Assembly (NCBI RefSeq): GCF_003217515.1
Contig: NZ_QJSX01000004.1
Location: 274,503-338,502, forward strand
Reading direction: 5' to 3'
DNA: 64,000 bases
Origin: Deinococcus yavapaiensis KR-236
Lineage (GTDB): Bacteria > Deinococcota > Deinococci > Deinococcales > Deinococcaceae
The notes beneath the pieces are model-generated. The model was not told where the DNA came from, ran no database searches, and saw only the letters and a list, made by a program, of their open reading frames with translations. Made by a program: the position numbers and the translations under genes. Below are positions 25,728-34,502 of the stretch, piece by piece (position 1 is the first letter of the stretch; each line of letters opens with the position of its first letter).

Positions 25728-26834
25728 TCAGCGCCGAGGCGCTTCGTCTCGTTCCCGCCTCGACCCCAAGAACGCGCGGTACCGATCCAGCTCCGCGTCC
25801 AGTTCCCGCTCGAACGCCTTCGAAGCGGGCCGAGCGTTCACGAAGCCGACCTCGGCCTTCAACTCGCCGCCTTCCACCTTGAGGTTCGCCCACCCGATCG
25901 CCTCGCCGCGCCACACGAGGGGCAGGGCGTAGTAGCCGAGCTTGCGCTTCGCCGCCGGGGTGTACGCCTCGAAGCGGTACGCCCAGCCATGAAGGTGCTC
26001 GAACCTTCGGCGGTCCCACACGAGCGGATCGAACGGCGCGAGCAGGTGAACTTTGGCGGGTGCGTCCCCGTCGGGCGTCTCGCCGCCGGGCCAAAGGTAC
26101 GTCACGCCGTCCACCTTCGCGCGTTCGGTCTGCGCGCTTCGCACGGCTTGCCGCAACTCGGGCGCGAGGTGACGAGCGCCGTAGCCCAGCATCGACACCG
26201 TCGCCTTGAAGCTGGCTTCGGGAATCGGGGCGAGTTGCCGCAGCACGAGGTCCACGAGGCCGCGCGCCTGCTCCGCCTTCGAAGGCGGATCGGCGTGAAG
26301 CTCGTGAAGGTGAAGGGCGGGACCGTACACGCGCACGCCTGCCTCACGCCGCACGACGCGCAGGTGGCCTCGGAAGTGCAAGCCTTCCAGGACGCGCGTC
26401 GTCGCGCTGCTCGTGCCGCCCCAGTAGTTTCCGACACGCTCGCGCCCGAAGTGCGCCTCGACGTCCCTGGGATGCGCGACGCCTCGCTCGCGCACGAACG
26501 CCAGCACGCCGTCGAGCAGGTGCGGCGCTTCACGCTCGATGCGCAGCGCGGACGTTTCGCGAGGGTGAACGAGACGTTGCACGCGCCTCGGAACGAAGCC
26601 GTAGTTTTGCAGCACCTCCTCTTCCACGTCGAGGTCCGCGTAACGCCGCTCGAGGTCGCCCGCACGGTAGCCGCGCACCCGCTGGAAGAGGATGAGGTCC
26701 TGAGCGCGCGCCGGAGCGCGAATCGGGTCGGCCTGCACGTATCCGAGGGCGTCGATGACGTCCTGCAAGCCCGCCTTGCCCGGCAGGGAGCGGCGAAGGG
26801 CGAACGTCCGCAGTGCGGCGAGGGAAAGCGGCAT
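25728..26834 (-). CDS. AlkX/YcaQ-family DNA glycosylase
   Basis: The 368-residue product belongs to the HTH_42 (AlkZ-like) family of tandem winged-helix DNA glycosylases. These unhook interstrand crosslinks or excise bulky alkyl lesions. GYVQADPIRAP contains the QxD catalytic signature (Q34, D36) reported for the AlkX/YcaQ branch, whereas AlkZ has QxQ. LLAPFDPLVWDRRR is the conserved later loop. The ATG at 26834 is preceded by TAGAAT with a 7-nt gap and begins MPLSLAALR; the frame is open far upstream on this strand but there it lies opposite the DinB gene. It is divergently arranged with DinB across 12 bp. Confidence 0.82.
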   Translation of the reverse strand: MPLSLAALRTFALRRSLPGKAGLQDVIDALGYVQADPIRAPARAQDLILFQRVRGYRAGDLERRYADLDVEEEVLQNYGFVPRRVQRLVHPRETSALRIEREAPHLLDGVLAFVRERGVAHPRDVEAHFGRERVGNYWGGTSSATTRVLEGLHFRGHLRVVRREAGVRVYGPALHLHELHADPPSKAEQARGLVDLVLRQLAPIPEASFKATVSMLGYGARHLAPELRQAVRSAQTERAKVDGVTYLWPGGETPDGDAPAKVHLLAPFDPLVWDRRRFEHLHGWAYRFEAYTPAAKRKLGYYALPLVWRGEAIGWANLKVEGGELKAEVGFVNARPASKAFERELDAELDRYRAFLGSRRERDEAPRR

Positions 26835-26847
26835 ACACTGGATTCTA
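26834..26847. promoter_or_regulatory. Symmetric divergent leaderless promoter (AlkX / DinB)
   Basis: TACACT (26834-26839, plus strand) ends 7 nt before the DinB ATG at 26847. TAGAAT (26847-26842, minus strand) ends 7 nt before the AlkX ATG at 26834. Each -10 begins on a base of the other gene's start codon, so both promoters and both 5' ends fit in 16 bp. Confidence 0.7.
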
Positions 26848-27362
26848 TGCGTGAACTCGTCGTGTCCCATCGACACCCCGTTCCCGAGATCGGCGCGGCC
26901 CTTTGGACGTTGGAGGAAGCGCGGCGGCGCACGCACGAGAGCGTCACGGGCCTCTTCGATCCCGACGTCGCGCCCGCTGGACTCAACGCCATCGGTACGC
27001 TCCTGTACCACATCGCCGCGATCGAACTCGACTGGCTGTTCACCGAAGTCCGCCAGGAGGACTTCCCGGACGAGGCGGCGCGTTGGTTTCCCGTCGACGT
27101 GCGCGACGAGGCCGGGCGCCTCTCGGCGGTCGTGGGCGAGACCGTGCAGCACCACCTCGACCGCCTCGGATGGGTTCGCGCGCTCCTGCTCGACACGTTC
27201 GAGCACATGACCGTCGACGACTTCGTCCGGCCGCGCTCGTTGCCTCGGTACGACGTGACGCCTCAGTGGGTCCTCGCGCACCTCGCCTTGCACGAGTCGA
27301 ACCACAAAGGCCAGATTCTGACGCTCCGAACGCTGCAAGGCCGCGCCGTGAGGAGAGACTGA
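26847..27362 (+). CDS. DinB-family protein
   Basis: The 171-residue product is a four-helix DinB/DUF664-type protein. Histidines in LLYHIAAIELDW and LALHESNHKGQI match the three-histidine metal site. DinB family members are often induced by DNA damage, and many act as thiol-dependent transferases; the substrate here is unknown. The ATG follows a TACACT -10 by 7 nt. It is divergent from an AlkX-type glycosylase. The stop is 1 nt before the GTG of the MgtC gene, so the two form an operon. Confidence 0.85.
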   Translation: MRELVVSHRHPVPEIGAALWTLEEARRRTHESVTGLFDPDVAPAGLNAIGTLLYHIAAIELDWLFTEVRQEDFPDEAARWFPVDVRDEAGRLSAVVGETVQHHLDRLGWVRALLLDTFEHMTVDDFVRPRSLPRYDVTPQWVLAHLALHESNHKGQILTLRTLQGRAVRRD

Positions 27363-27363
27363 A

Positions 27364-27843
27364 GTGGTCGAGGCGAACGACACCCTCGCGCACGACCTCA
27401 CCTTGTTCGGGCGCATGCTCGTCGCGTTCGTGCTGTCGGGCGCCATCGGCTTGGAGCGCGAGCTCACGCGCAAGGCCGCCGGGCTTCGCACGCACATCCT
27501 CGTGGGCACGTCGAGCGCGTTGTTCGTGATTCTCGCCGAACTTCTCGTCGAGAACTTCAAGGACCTCTCGACGAACATCCGCCTCGATCCGCTCGCGGTG
27601 CTCAGCGCGGTCGTGTCGGGCATCAGCTTTCTCGGGGCGGGCGCCATCTTCTCGTCGTGGCGGTCCGGCAAGACGAAAGGTCTCACGACCGCCGCGTCGA
27701 TTCTCGGAACGGCGGGCGTCGGCATCACGTGCGGGCTCGACCACTTCCTCCTCGCGACGCTCGTCACGGGATTGTTCCTCGCAACGTTGCGCATGGTCGG
27801 GTGGATCGAAGCGCGCGGCTTGCGCGAACCCGACGACGAATGA
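27364..27843 (+). CDS. MgtC/SapB family membrane protein
   Basis: The 159-residue product contains four to five membrane segments and the family signature GAIGLERELTRKAAGLRTH, then GISFLGAGAIF and GLTTAASILGTAGVG. MgtC proteins modulate magnesium adaptation and ATP synthase activity. A short charged C-terminal tail (REPDDE) replaces the ACT-like domain of longer homologues. The start is a GTG preceded by GGAGAG; the gene follows DinB at one base. Confidence 0.88.
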   Translation: MVEANDTLAHDLTLFGRMLVAFVLSGAIGLERELTRKAAGLRTHILVGTSSALFVILAELLVENFKDLSTNIRLDPLAVLSAVVSGISFLGAGAIFSSWRSGKTKGLTTAASILGTAGVGITCGLDHFLLATLVTGLFLATLRMVGWIEARGLREPDDE

Positions 27844-28002
27844 GCCTTCCGGGCGTGCCCTGCGCCGTCGCTCCTCGCCGACCCACTCGGCCCGGCGAAT
27901 CCAAGGCGAGCGTGACGAAGGTTCGGTCGGGGAAGACGCGAACACCGCGAGGATCTCACGCGGCGAGAACAACCGAGGTCCGTGTTCTTGCACAATGTGG
28001 TC

Positions 28003-28206
28003 ATGAACAACGCGGTCGTCGGGAAGGCCTTGCGAATCACCGGAATCATCTTCTTGGTGGCCGTAGGGATCGCGATGCTGTGGACCCTCATCCAATTCGG
28101 CCAGGCGCTCGGCCAACTGCTCATGCTGTACGTCGTGCTTCGCATCTTCATGTGGATCGTCGAGATTTTCGTGGAACTGTTCAAATCCCTCTTCGGCTTC
28201 GCCTGA
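28003..28206 (+). CDS. Small membrane protein
   Basis: The 67-residue product has two hydrophobic segments (IIFLVAVGIAMLWTLIQF and LLMLYVVLRIFMWIVEIF) and a short tail. No family is recognised. A CACAAT -10 ends 6 nt before the ATG at 28003, supporting this start; an ATG at 27982 is in frame and would add seven residues. It stands alone in the gap between mgtC and the cysteine desulfurase-like gene. Confidence 0.55.
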   Translation: MNNAVVGKALRITGIIFLVAVGIAMLWTLIQFGQALGQLLMLYVVLRIFMWIVEIFVELFKSLFGFA

Positions 28207-28277
28207 TTCCGCGCAGAAGCGCGACTTGGGAAAGTCGACGTCATCTGGTCGTCACCCGTGATTGAACCGTGAGCTCG

Positions 28278-28283
28278 TAGACT
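28278..28283 (+). promoter_or_regulatory. -10 element of the cysteine desulfurase-like gene
   Basis: TAGACT ends 6 nt before the ATG at 28290. Confidence 0.55.
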
Positions 28284-28289
28284 TCCTCA

Positions 28290-29498
28290 ATGACGACCCA
28301 GCTTCGTGATCTTCGCGCCTCCTTTCCCGCCCTCTCCTCCGACGTCGCCTACCTCGACAACGCGGCGGGCGCCATGCTGCCGCGGCAGACCATCGAGGCG
28401 ATCACGCGGTTCATGTCGACCCTCGGCGGCGCGAACGTCGGAGGCGTCTTCGGCCTCAGCGAGGAGGTGACGGCGCTCAAGGCGCGGGCACGTGAAGCGT
28501 CGGCGACCTTCCTGAACTGCCTGCCGGGCGAAGTGCTGCTCGGGCCGAGCGCGACGGCGTTGACGTGGCAGTTGTCGCGGGCCTTTTCAAAATTGTGGGG
28601 ACCGGGCGACGAGGTGATCGTGTCGGAGTTGGAGCACGAGGCGAACCACTCGCCGTGGCGGGCCTTGGAGCGTTTCGGAGTGACGGTGAAGGTGTGGCGC
28701 GCGAAGTGGCCCGAGGGCATCCTCGATCCGGCGGACTTGCAAGCCCTCTTGACGCGCGAGACACGGTTCGTGGCGATGACGGGCGCGGCGAACTCGATCG
28801 GGTCGATGACGCCGATTCGCGAAGCGGCGGCCTTGGCGCACTCGGTCGGCGCGTGGCTGCTCGTGGACGGCGTGCACGTCGCGCCGCACCACTTGCCCGA
28901 CGTGGAGGCGCTCGACGTGGATTTCTTCGTGATGAGCCCGTACAAGGTGTTCGGGCCGCACCTCGGCTTGATGTTCGTACGCCGCGACCTCCTGCCGAGC
29001 CTGCCCGCCGACAAGCTGAGCTTCGTGGAGGACGACAACGTCACGAAGTTCGAGCCGGGAACGGCGCAGCACGAGCTGTGGGCGGGCTGGCTGGGAAGCT
29101 TGGCGTACTTGGCCGATCTCGGCGGAGGCGCGTTCTCGCGCGAAACGTTGCGGCGAGCGTACGCGCGCATCGAGGCGTTGGAGGCGCCGCTCGTGGAGCA
29201 CTTGGTGACGGGCTTGGCGAGTACGGACGGCGTGGCGCTCTACGGACGGCGAAGCGTGGAGGGCCGCGTGGGTACGGCGTGCTTCAACGTGTCGGGATTG
29301 GCGCCGCGTGAAGCGGGGCGTGCCCTCGCCGCGCGCGGCGTGGCCGTCGCGACAGGACACTACTACGCGATCTTGCCGATGGAGGCGCTGGGATTGCTTC
29401 CGAACGGCGCGATGCGCGCGTCGATCGCGCATTACACGACGCACGAGGAGATCGAGCGGTTGTTGGAGGGCGTTCGCAGCCTGACGGGCGTTTCATGA
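28290..29498 (+). CDS. Cysteine desulfurase-like PLP enzyme (class V)
   Basis: The 402-residue protein is a class V aminotransferase fold of the NifS/SufS type (AYLDNAAGAMLPRQT; VSELEHEANHSPW; LLVDGVHVAPHHLPD). The PLP lysine is in MSPYKVFGPHLG, about K219. The active-site cysteine of true NifS desulfurases is not obvious in the C-terminal loop, so this may be the cysteine desulfurase-like (selenocysteine lyase/isopenicillin epimerase-like) subgroup. No Fe-S scaffold genes adjoin it. The start is leaderless-type. Confidence 0.82.
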   Translation: MTTQLRDLRASFPALSSDVAYLDNAAGAMLPRQTIEAITRFMSTLGGANVGGVFGLSEEVTALKARAREASATFLNCLPGEVLLGPSATALTWQLSRAFSKLWGPGDEVIVSELEHEANHSPWRALERFGVTVKVWRAKWPEGILDPADLQALLTRETRFVAMTGAANSIGSMTPIREAAALAHSVGAWLLVDGVHVAPHHLPDVEALDVDFFVMSPYKVFGPHLGLMFVRRDLLPSLPADKLSFVEDDNVTKFEPGTAQHELWAGWLGSLAYLADLGGGAFSRETLRRAYARIEALEAPLVEHLVTGLASTDGVALYGRRSVEGRVGTACFNVSGLAPREAGRALAARGVAVATGHYYAILPMEALGLLPNGAMRASIAHYTTHEEIERLLEGVRSLTGVS

Positions 29499-29561
29499 TG
29501 TCTTTAGAACTCGGCCGAAGAATTCGAAGTTCGGTTCTTCTCATCCCCTGGCGCCGGAACG

Positions 29562-29570
29562 TGTTAAAGT
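29562..29570 (+). promoter_or_regulatory. Extended -10 upstream of the subtilisin-like gene
   Basis: TGTTAAAGT fits TGn plus TANNNT, about 70 nt before the ATG, and GGAGGG lies directly ahead of the start. No -35 is obvious. Confidence 0.4.
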
Positions 29571-29640
29571 CGTGCCATTCATATCAGAGACAGGCACGTC
29601 CTCTCACGAGGTCGTCGTCGTTTCGTCGTACGGAGGGCTC

Positions 29641-30990
29641 ATGAAGAATGCACGTCTGTTCGGCCTCATTACCTTGACCGCTTTGCTCGCCGCGTGCGGA
29701 TCGACTTCGAACACGCCTTCGGCGCCCTCGGCACAAGCCGCCGAGTTCGTTCCCGGCGAAGTGCTCGTGCAACTCGACTCGAGCTTGCGCGCCCAGTCCT
29801 TGACGGCGCTCGCCGCGACCCTCGGCGTGCAAAGCGTCGAGGTCGTCGCCGCGTCGGACGGGGCGCCCCTCGTGCTCGCCAAACTGTCGAGCGGGCAAAG
29901 CGTGGAAAGCGCGGTCGCTTCGCTCGGCGCCCGCGGTGACGTGCGCTACGCCGAGCCGAACTTCATCTACCACCACGACGCGACGTCGACCGATCCGTAC
30001 TTCACCAACGGCAGCTTGTGGGGAATGTACGGCCCGTCGACGACTCCGGCCAATCAATTCGGCTCGAACGCCGCCGCCGCGTGGGCGTCGGGCAGTGTCG
30101 GCAGCAGCACCGTCTACGTGGGCATCATCGACGAAGGCATTCAATACAATCACCCCGACCTCGCCGGAAACGTCGGAAATCCGAACGAAATCGAGGCCAA
30201 CGGCAAAGACGACGACGGCAACGGCTTCGTGGACGACAAGTACGGCTGGGACTTCGCCAACAACGACAACACGGTGTACGACGGCGGAAACCGCGGCAGC
30301 CTCGACGCGCACGGCACGCACGTCTCGGGCACGATCGGCGCGCGCAGCAACAACGTTGGCGTCGTCGGCGTCAACCACAACGTCCGCCTCATCTCCGGCA
30401 AGTTCCTCGGGCGCAACGGGGGCACGTCGGCGAACGCCATCAAGGCCCTCGATTACTTCATCGGCCTCAAGAACAAGGGGCTCAACATCGTCGCGACGAA
30501 CAACTCGTGGGGCGGCGGCAGCTTCTCGCAAGCGCTTCGCGACGCGATCGAGCGCTCGAACACGGCGGGCATCCTGTTCGTCGCGGCGGCCGGGAACGGC
30601 GGCAGCGACGGAGTCGGCGACAACAACGACGCGACGCCTCACTACCCCAGCACCTACGACAACTCCAACATCATCGCGGTCGCCGCGATCACGTCGTCGG
30701 GCGGTCGGTCGAGCTTCTCGAACTATGGCGCGAAGACCGTGGACATCGGCGCGCCCGGTTCGGGCATCAACAGCACCGTGCCGTACGACAAGTACGCGTC
30801 GTACAACGGCACGTCCATGGCAACGCCGCACGTGACGGGCGCCGTTGCCTTGTACGCTGCCGCCCACCCCGGCGCGAGCGCCGCGCAAATCAAGAACGCC
30901 ATCTTGTCGAGCGCCGTGCCCACGCCGTCCCTCAGCGGCATCACGGTGACGGGCGGTCGCCTCGACGCGTTTGCCGCGTTGAGCAAGTAA
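29641..30990 (+). CDS. Subtilisin-like (S8) protease lipoprotein
   Basis: The 449-residue product has a lipoprotein signal (LTALLAACGS; lipidated Cys19) and a propeptide-like region (FVPGEVLVQL to VRYAEPNFIY, inhibitor I9/fervidolysin type). An S8 catalytic domain follows. The triad is D164 (GIIDEGIQ), H224 (DAHGTHVSGTIG) and S392 (NGTSMATPHVTG). NGKDDDGNGFVDDKYGWDF is a calcium-type loop. It is probably anchored at the envelope and self-processed. GGAGGG precedes the ATG. A 20-bp terminator stem follows. Confidence 0.93.
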   Translation: MKNARLFGLITLTALLAACGSTSNTPSAPSAQAAEFVPGEVLVQLDSSLRAQSLTALAATLGVQSVEVVAASDGAPLVLAKLSSGQSVESAVASLGARGDVRYAEPNFIYHHDATSTDPYFTNGSLWGMYGPSTTPANQFGSNAAAAWASGSVGSSTVYVGIIDEGIQYNHPDLAGNVGNPNEIEANGKDDDGNGFVDDKYGWDFANNDNTVYDGGNRGSLDAHGTHVSGTIGARSNNVGVVGVNHNVRLISGKFLGRNGGTSANAIKALDYFIGLKNKGLNIVATNNSWGGGSFSQALRDAIERSNTAGILFVAAAGNGGSDGVGDNNDATPHYPSTYDNSNIIAVAAITSSGGRSSFSNYGAKTVDIGAPGSGINSTVPYDKYASYNGTSMATPHVTGAVALYAAAHPGASAAQIKNAILSSAVPTPSLSGITVTGGRLDAFAALSK

Positions 30991-30993
30991 GCG

Positions 30994-31038
30994 CGAACGA
31001 GAGGCGCCGAGCCACATTGGCTCGGCGCCTCTCGTTCG
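30994..31038 (+). terminator. Strong terminator after the S8 protease
   Basis: A perfect 20-bp stem with a 5-nt loop (ACATT) begins 3 nt after the stop codon. It is the longest perfect hairpin in the window. Confidence 0.8.
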
Positions 31039-31085
31039 TTCACCCACCACAATGCTTCTCCCACTTGCGGCCAAAGCGTCTCCTC

Positions 31086-31091
31086 TACCCT
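31086..31091 (+). promoter_or_regulatory. -10 element of the DUF255 gene
   Basis: TACCCT ends 6 nt before the ATG at 31098. Confidence 0.5.
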
Positions 31092-31097
31092 GGCCGC

Positions 31098-33128
31098 ATG
31101 AACCGACTCGCCTTGGAGACGTCTCCGTACCTGCGTCAACACCGTGACAATCCTGTCGATTGGTTTCCGTGGAGCGACGAGGCGTTCGAAAAGGCGCGCG
31201 TGGAAGACAAGCCGATTTTGCTGTCGGTCGGCTACTCCACGTGCCACTGGTGTCACGTGATGGCGCACGAAAGCTTCGAGGACGCGGCGACGGCGACGTT
31301 CATGAACGAGCACTTCGTGAACGTCAAGGTGGACCGCGAGGAGCGCCCCGACGTCGACGCCGTTTACATGGCGGCCGTGCAGGCGGCGACGGGGCAAGGC
31401 GGCTGGCCGATGACGGTCTTTCTCTTTCCCGACGGCAAGCCGTTCTACGCGGGCACGTACTTTCCGCCCGCCGATCGCTACGGCATGCCGTCCTTTCGGC
31501 GTGTGCTCGTCAGCGTCGCCAACGCGTGGCAAGAGCGGCGCGACGACCTCGCGCAGAACGCGGACAGCCTCACGGGGTTCTTGCGCGACCAGATGGCGCA
31601 AGAACGGCCCGAACGCGACCTGCCGCGCGACTTCGAGGCGCGCGGCTTCGCCAGCTTGCGGCGGGTGTTCGACGCCACGCACGGCGGCTTCGGCGGCGCT
31701 CCGAAGTTCCCCGCTCCGACGACCCTCGCGTACCTGCTTACGCAGCCCGGCGAGCGCGACATGGCCATGACGACCCTCGAGAAGATGGCGACGGGCGGCC
31801 TCTACGATCAACTGGGAGGCGGCTTTCACCGTTACAGCGTTGACGAGCGCTGGCTGGTGCCGCACTTCGAGAAGATGCTGTACGACAACGCGCAACTCAC
31901 GCGCGTGTACCTCCAGGCGACGCAACTCAGCGACAACGTGTGGTTTCCGAGGACCGTGCGCGAAACGCTCGCGTACCTGGAGCGCGAGATGCTCTCGGGC
32001 GAAGGCGGCTTTTTCAGCGCGCAGGACGCCGATCAGGAAGGCATCGAGGGCAAGTTCTTCGTGTGGACGCCGCAGGAACTCGACGAAGTGCTCGGCGAGG
32101 ACGCCGACCTCGCGCGGCGCTACTACGGCGTCACGGAGGGCGGCAACTTCACCGATCCGCACCACCCGGAGTTCGGGCGGCGCAACGTTCTGAGCGTCGT
32201 CTTGAAGCCCGCCGACCTTGCCCGCGAAGTCGGTGAGGACGAGGGCGCGGTGATCGAGCGCCTGCGAGAAGCGAAGTTGCGCCTCATGGAGGCGCGCGAG
32301 ACCCGAGTCCACCCCGGCACGGACGACAAGATCCTGACGTCGTGGAACGGCCTGGCCCTCGCGGCGTTCGCTGACGCCGCCCGGATTTTCGGCGAGGAGC
32401 ATTACCTGGCCGTCGCCGTGCGAAACGCCGAGTTCGTGTACGAGCACCTGCGCGCACCGGACGGAACGCTGTATCACACGTACAAGGACGGCGCGGCGAA
32501 GGTGACGGGACTGCTCGAAGATCACGCTTTGTACGGCCTCGGGCTCGTCAGCCTGTACGGAGCGAGCGGCGACTTGCGGTGGCTGACGTGGGCGCGCGAG
32601 TTGTGGAGCGTCGTGCGACGCGACTTCTGGGACGAAGCGTCGGGCGCCTTCTGGAGTACCGCCTCCGGTGCCGAGGCCCTCATCACGCGCACGCAAAGCG
32701 CCTTCGACTCGGCCATTCTCAGCGACAACGCCGCCGCCGCCCAGTTGGGGCTGTGGATGAGCCGCTACTTCGGCGACGAGGAGGGAGAGCGCATCGCTCG
32801 GCGAGTCGTCGCGTCCTTCTCGAACGAGATGCTGTCGGCGCCGAGCGGCTTCGGCGGCTTGTGGCAAGCACACGCGTTCTTGCAAGCGCCGCCCGTGGAA
32901 GTCGCGATTCTGGGCAGTTCGCGATCGCGCCGCGTCTTGGAGCGCGAGGTGGCGCGTCACTTCCTGCCCTTCGCGGTCCTCGCGCCGAGCGAGACGGGCG
33001 AAGGGCTGCCCGTGCTGGAAGGACGAAGTGGTGACGGCGTGGCGTACGTGTGCCGCAACTTCGCGTGCGACTTGCCGGCGAGGGACGTCGAGACGCTGGC
33101 GCGTCAACTGGCGAGTTTGAACGGTTGA
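31098..33128 (+). CDS. DUF255 / YyaL-type thioredoxin-domain protein
   Basis: The 676-residue protein has an N-terminal thioredoxin-like domain with the CHWCHVM motif (C49-x2-C52). An (alpha/alpha)6-barrel follows (GGLYDQLGGGFHRYSVDERW; WLVPHFEKMLYDNAQL; DDKILTSWNGLALAA), matching the YyaL/SSP411 family conserved from bacteria to humans. The biochemical role is unclear; the barrel resembles N-acylglucosamine epimerases and cellobiose epimerases. The ATG is supported by a close TACCCT -10. The frame stays open upstream through the terminator, which is not coding. Confidence 0.88.
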   Translation: MNRLALETSPYLRQHRDNPVDWFPWSDEAFEKARVEDKPILLSVGYSTCHWCHVMAHESFEDAATATFMNEHFVNVKVDREERPDVDAVYMAAVQAATGQGGWPMTVFLFPDGKPFYAGTYFPPADRYGMPSFRRVLVSVANAWQERRDDLAQNADSLTGFLRDQMAQERPERDLPRDFEARGFASLRRVFDATHGGFGGAPKFPAPTTLAYLLTQPGERDMAMTTLEKMATGGLYDQLGGGFHRYSVDERWLVPHFEKMLYDNAQLTRVYLQATQLSDNVWFPRTVRETLAYLEREMLSGEGGFFSAQDADQEGIEGKFFVWTPQELDEVLGEDADLARRYYGVTEGGNFTDPHHPEFGRRNVLSVVLKPADLAREVGEDEGAVIERLREAKLRLMEARETRVHPGTDDKILTSWNGLALAAFADAARIFGEEHYLAVAVRNAEFVYEHLRAPDGTLYHTYKDGAAKVTGLLEDHALYGLGLVSLYGASGDLRWLTWARELWSVVRRDFWDEASGAFWSTASGAEALITRTQSAFDSAILSDNAAAAQLGLWMSRYFGDEEGERIARRVVASFSNEMLSAPSGFGGLWQAHAFLQAPPVEVAILGSSRSRRVLEREVARHFLPFAVLAPSETGEGLPVLEGRSGDGVAYVCRNFACDLPARDVETLARQLASLNG

Positions 33129-33132
33129 AGCG

Positions 33133-33891
33133 TCACGCGCCTCGCAACGCCGTGAGGCGATCGGCGAGGTCGGGCATGAGGCGCTCGTTCCCGACGAGCC
33201 GCTGGTCGTGCGCGTACGCCTCGTTCACCTCGATCGTCCAAGCGCGGTCGAAGCGACGGGCGAGGGCGCGCGCCACCTCGTCGAACGTGTGGCCACCGCG
33301 CGCGTTGCTGTCGAGGTGAACGGCGCCCGCCCGCGGCGTCGTCACGAGGGTCCACAAGGCGCTCGCCGTGTCCGTCATGAACGAGCACGCGGGACGCCAC
33401 GCGCGGCTCGCCTCGACTTTGCCGCGCTCTCGCTGCCACGCGTCGAGGTGAGCGAGCATGTTGTTGCCGGTCGCGTCCTCGTCGATCTGCCAGCCGATGC
33501 GCGCGATGGTCGCGCCCGGATGGCTCGCCGTGACGGCGTCCTCGCAGCGGATCTTGTAGCGCCCGTAGTCGTCCCGGGCCGTGCGCTCGTCGTCGCGATG
33601 GTGAGGACCGTCGGGCTCGTGGTGAAAGACCATCGCCGTGCTGGTGAACACGAAGGGAATGCCGCGCTCGTTCGCCCACGCGGCGAGCAGGGCCGCCCAC
33701 CGTTCGCTGCCCATCGCGAGGTGCACGATGGCGTCGGGGCGCACCTCGTCCAAAAAGGTCAGCGAGGCGCGCTCGTCGTCGGGGGAAACGCGGTCGCGGT
33801 CCCAGCCGACGCAGGTCGCGCCGTCACGCGTGAACACCCGCGCGACTTTCGGACCGAGCGTGCCGTGAGAACCGGTGAGCAGGATTCGCAT
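33133..33891 (-). CDS. NAD(P)-dependent short-chain/RmlD-like sugar reductase
   Basis: The 252-residue product opens with MRILLTGSHGTLGPKVARVF, a dinucleotide-binding glycine motif. It carries the catalytic YxxxK (Y109, K113 in DDYGRYK) and an upstream serine/threonine in FTSTAMVF. It resembles RmlD-type dTDP-4-dehydrorhamnose reductases and small epimerase/dehydratases. The start ATG at 33891 has a TACGCT -10 six nt upstream. The last codon of the convergent DUF255 gene is 4 bp away. The sugar substrate is unknown. Confidence 0.78.
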   Translation of the reverse strand: MRILLTGSHGTLGPKVARVFTRDGATCVGWDRDRVSPDDERASLTFLDEVRPDAIVHLAMGSERWAALLAAWANERGIPFVFTSTAMVFHHEPDGPHHRDDERTARDDYGRYKIRCEDAVTASHPGATIARIGWQIDEDATGNNMLAHLDAWQRERGKVEASRAWRPACSFMTDTASALWTLVTTPRAGAVHLDSNARGGHTFDEVARALARRFDRAWTIEVNEAYAHDQRLVGNERLMPDLADRLTALRGA

Positions 33892-33897
33892 GACGTC

Positions 33898-33903
33898 AGC
33901 GTA
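33898..33903 (-). promoter_or_regulatory. -10 element of the RmlD-like gene
   Basis: TACGCT ends 6 nt before the ATG at 33891. Confidence 0.55.
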
Positions 33904-33926
33904 CCTGGCGAGGCGGGGCTTCGACT

Positions 33927-34328
33927 TTACTCGCCCGATTGGCGTTCGTAGTTGCGAAGCATCACGCCCGTCGCGCGCCGCAAGCCGAGACGCTCGTAGA
34001 ACGGCACGACGTCCTCGTCGCACAACACGTCCACCATGTACAGGTGCGACAAGTCACGCGCCAAGCGGCGAACGATCTGCGAGCCGACCCCGCGCCCCTG
34101 GTATTCCGGCAGGACTTCCAACAAGGGAACGTAGGCGCTGAGGACGCCGTCGCTGACGGCGTTGGCGAAGCCGACAACGCGTTCGCCCTCGAGCGCCAGC
34201 ACGACTCGGTAGCTTCCCTGGAGGAGGCGCAACAGAGTCTCGGGTCGCGGCGCGTTCGGCCAGCCGACGAAGAAACCCGTGAGATGCTCGGCGGTGACGG
34301 TCGACAAGTCGGAAGTGTACGTGATCAC
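33927..34328 (-). CDS. GNAT-family N-acetyltransferase
   Basis: The 133-residue product shows the GNAT fold, including the acetyl-CoA pyrophosphate loop in EVLPEYQGRGVGSQIVRRL and a C-terminal YERLGLRRATGVML strand. The acceptor (small molecule or protein) is unknown. The start is uncertain: GTG at 34328 is preceded by CATCAT with a 6-nt gap, whereas a GTG at 34343 gives five more residues. It lies between LysE and the RmlD-like gene on the same strand. Confidence 0.8.
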   Translation of the reverse strand: MITYTSDLSTVTAEHLTGFFVGWPNAPRPETLLRLLQGSYRVVLALEGERVVGFANAVSDGVLSAYVPLLEVLPEYQGRGVGSQIVRRLARDLSHLYMVDVLCDEDVVPFYERLGLRRATGVMLRNYERQSGE

Positions 34329-34502
34329 GCGTTCATGATGCACGCTCCGACTTTGGCGGACGACCTCTTTTGCAGGGAGGCCGTCCGAACGTCCGACGTC
34401 AAGGAGAAGCGAGCCGCTTGAAGTAGAAGTGTTGCTGCGCGCTACTCCCGCCTTCGGTCTAGTAGCCGACGAGTTCCTAGCCTTCTCCAGGCGAGCGATG
34501 CG

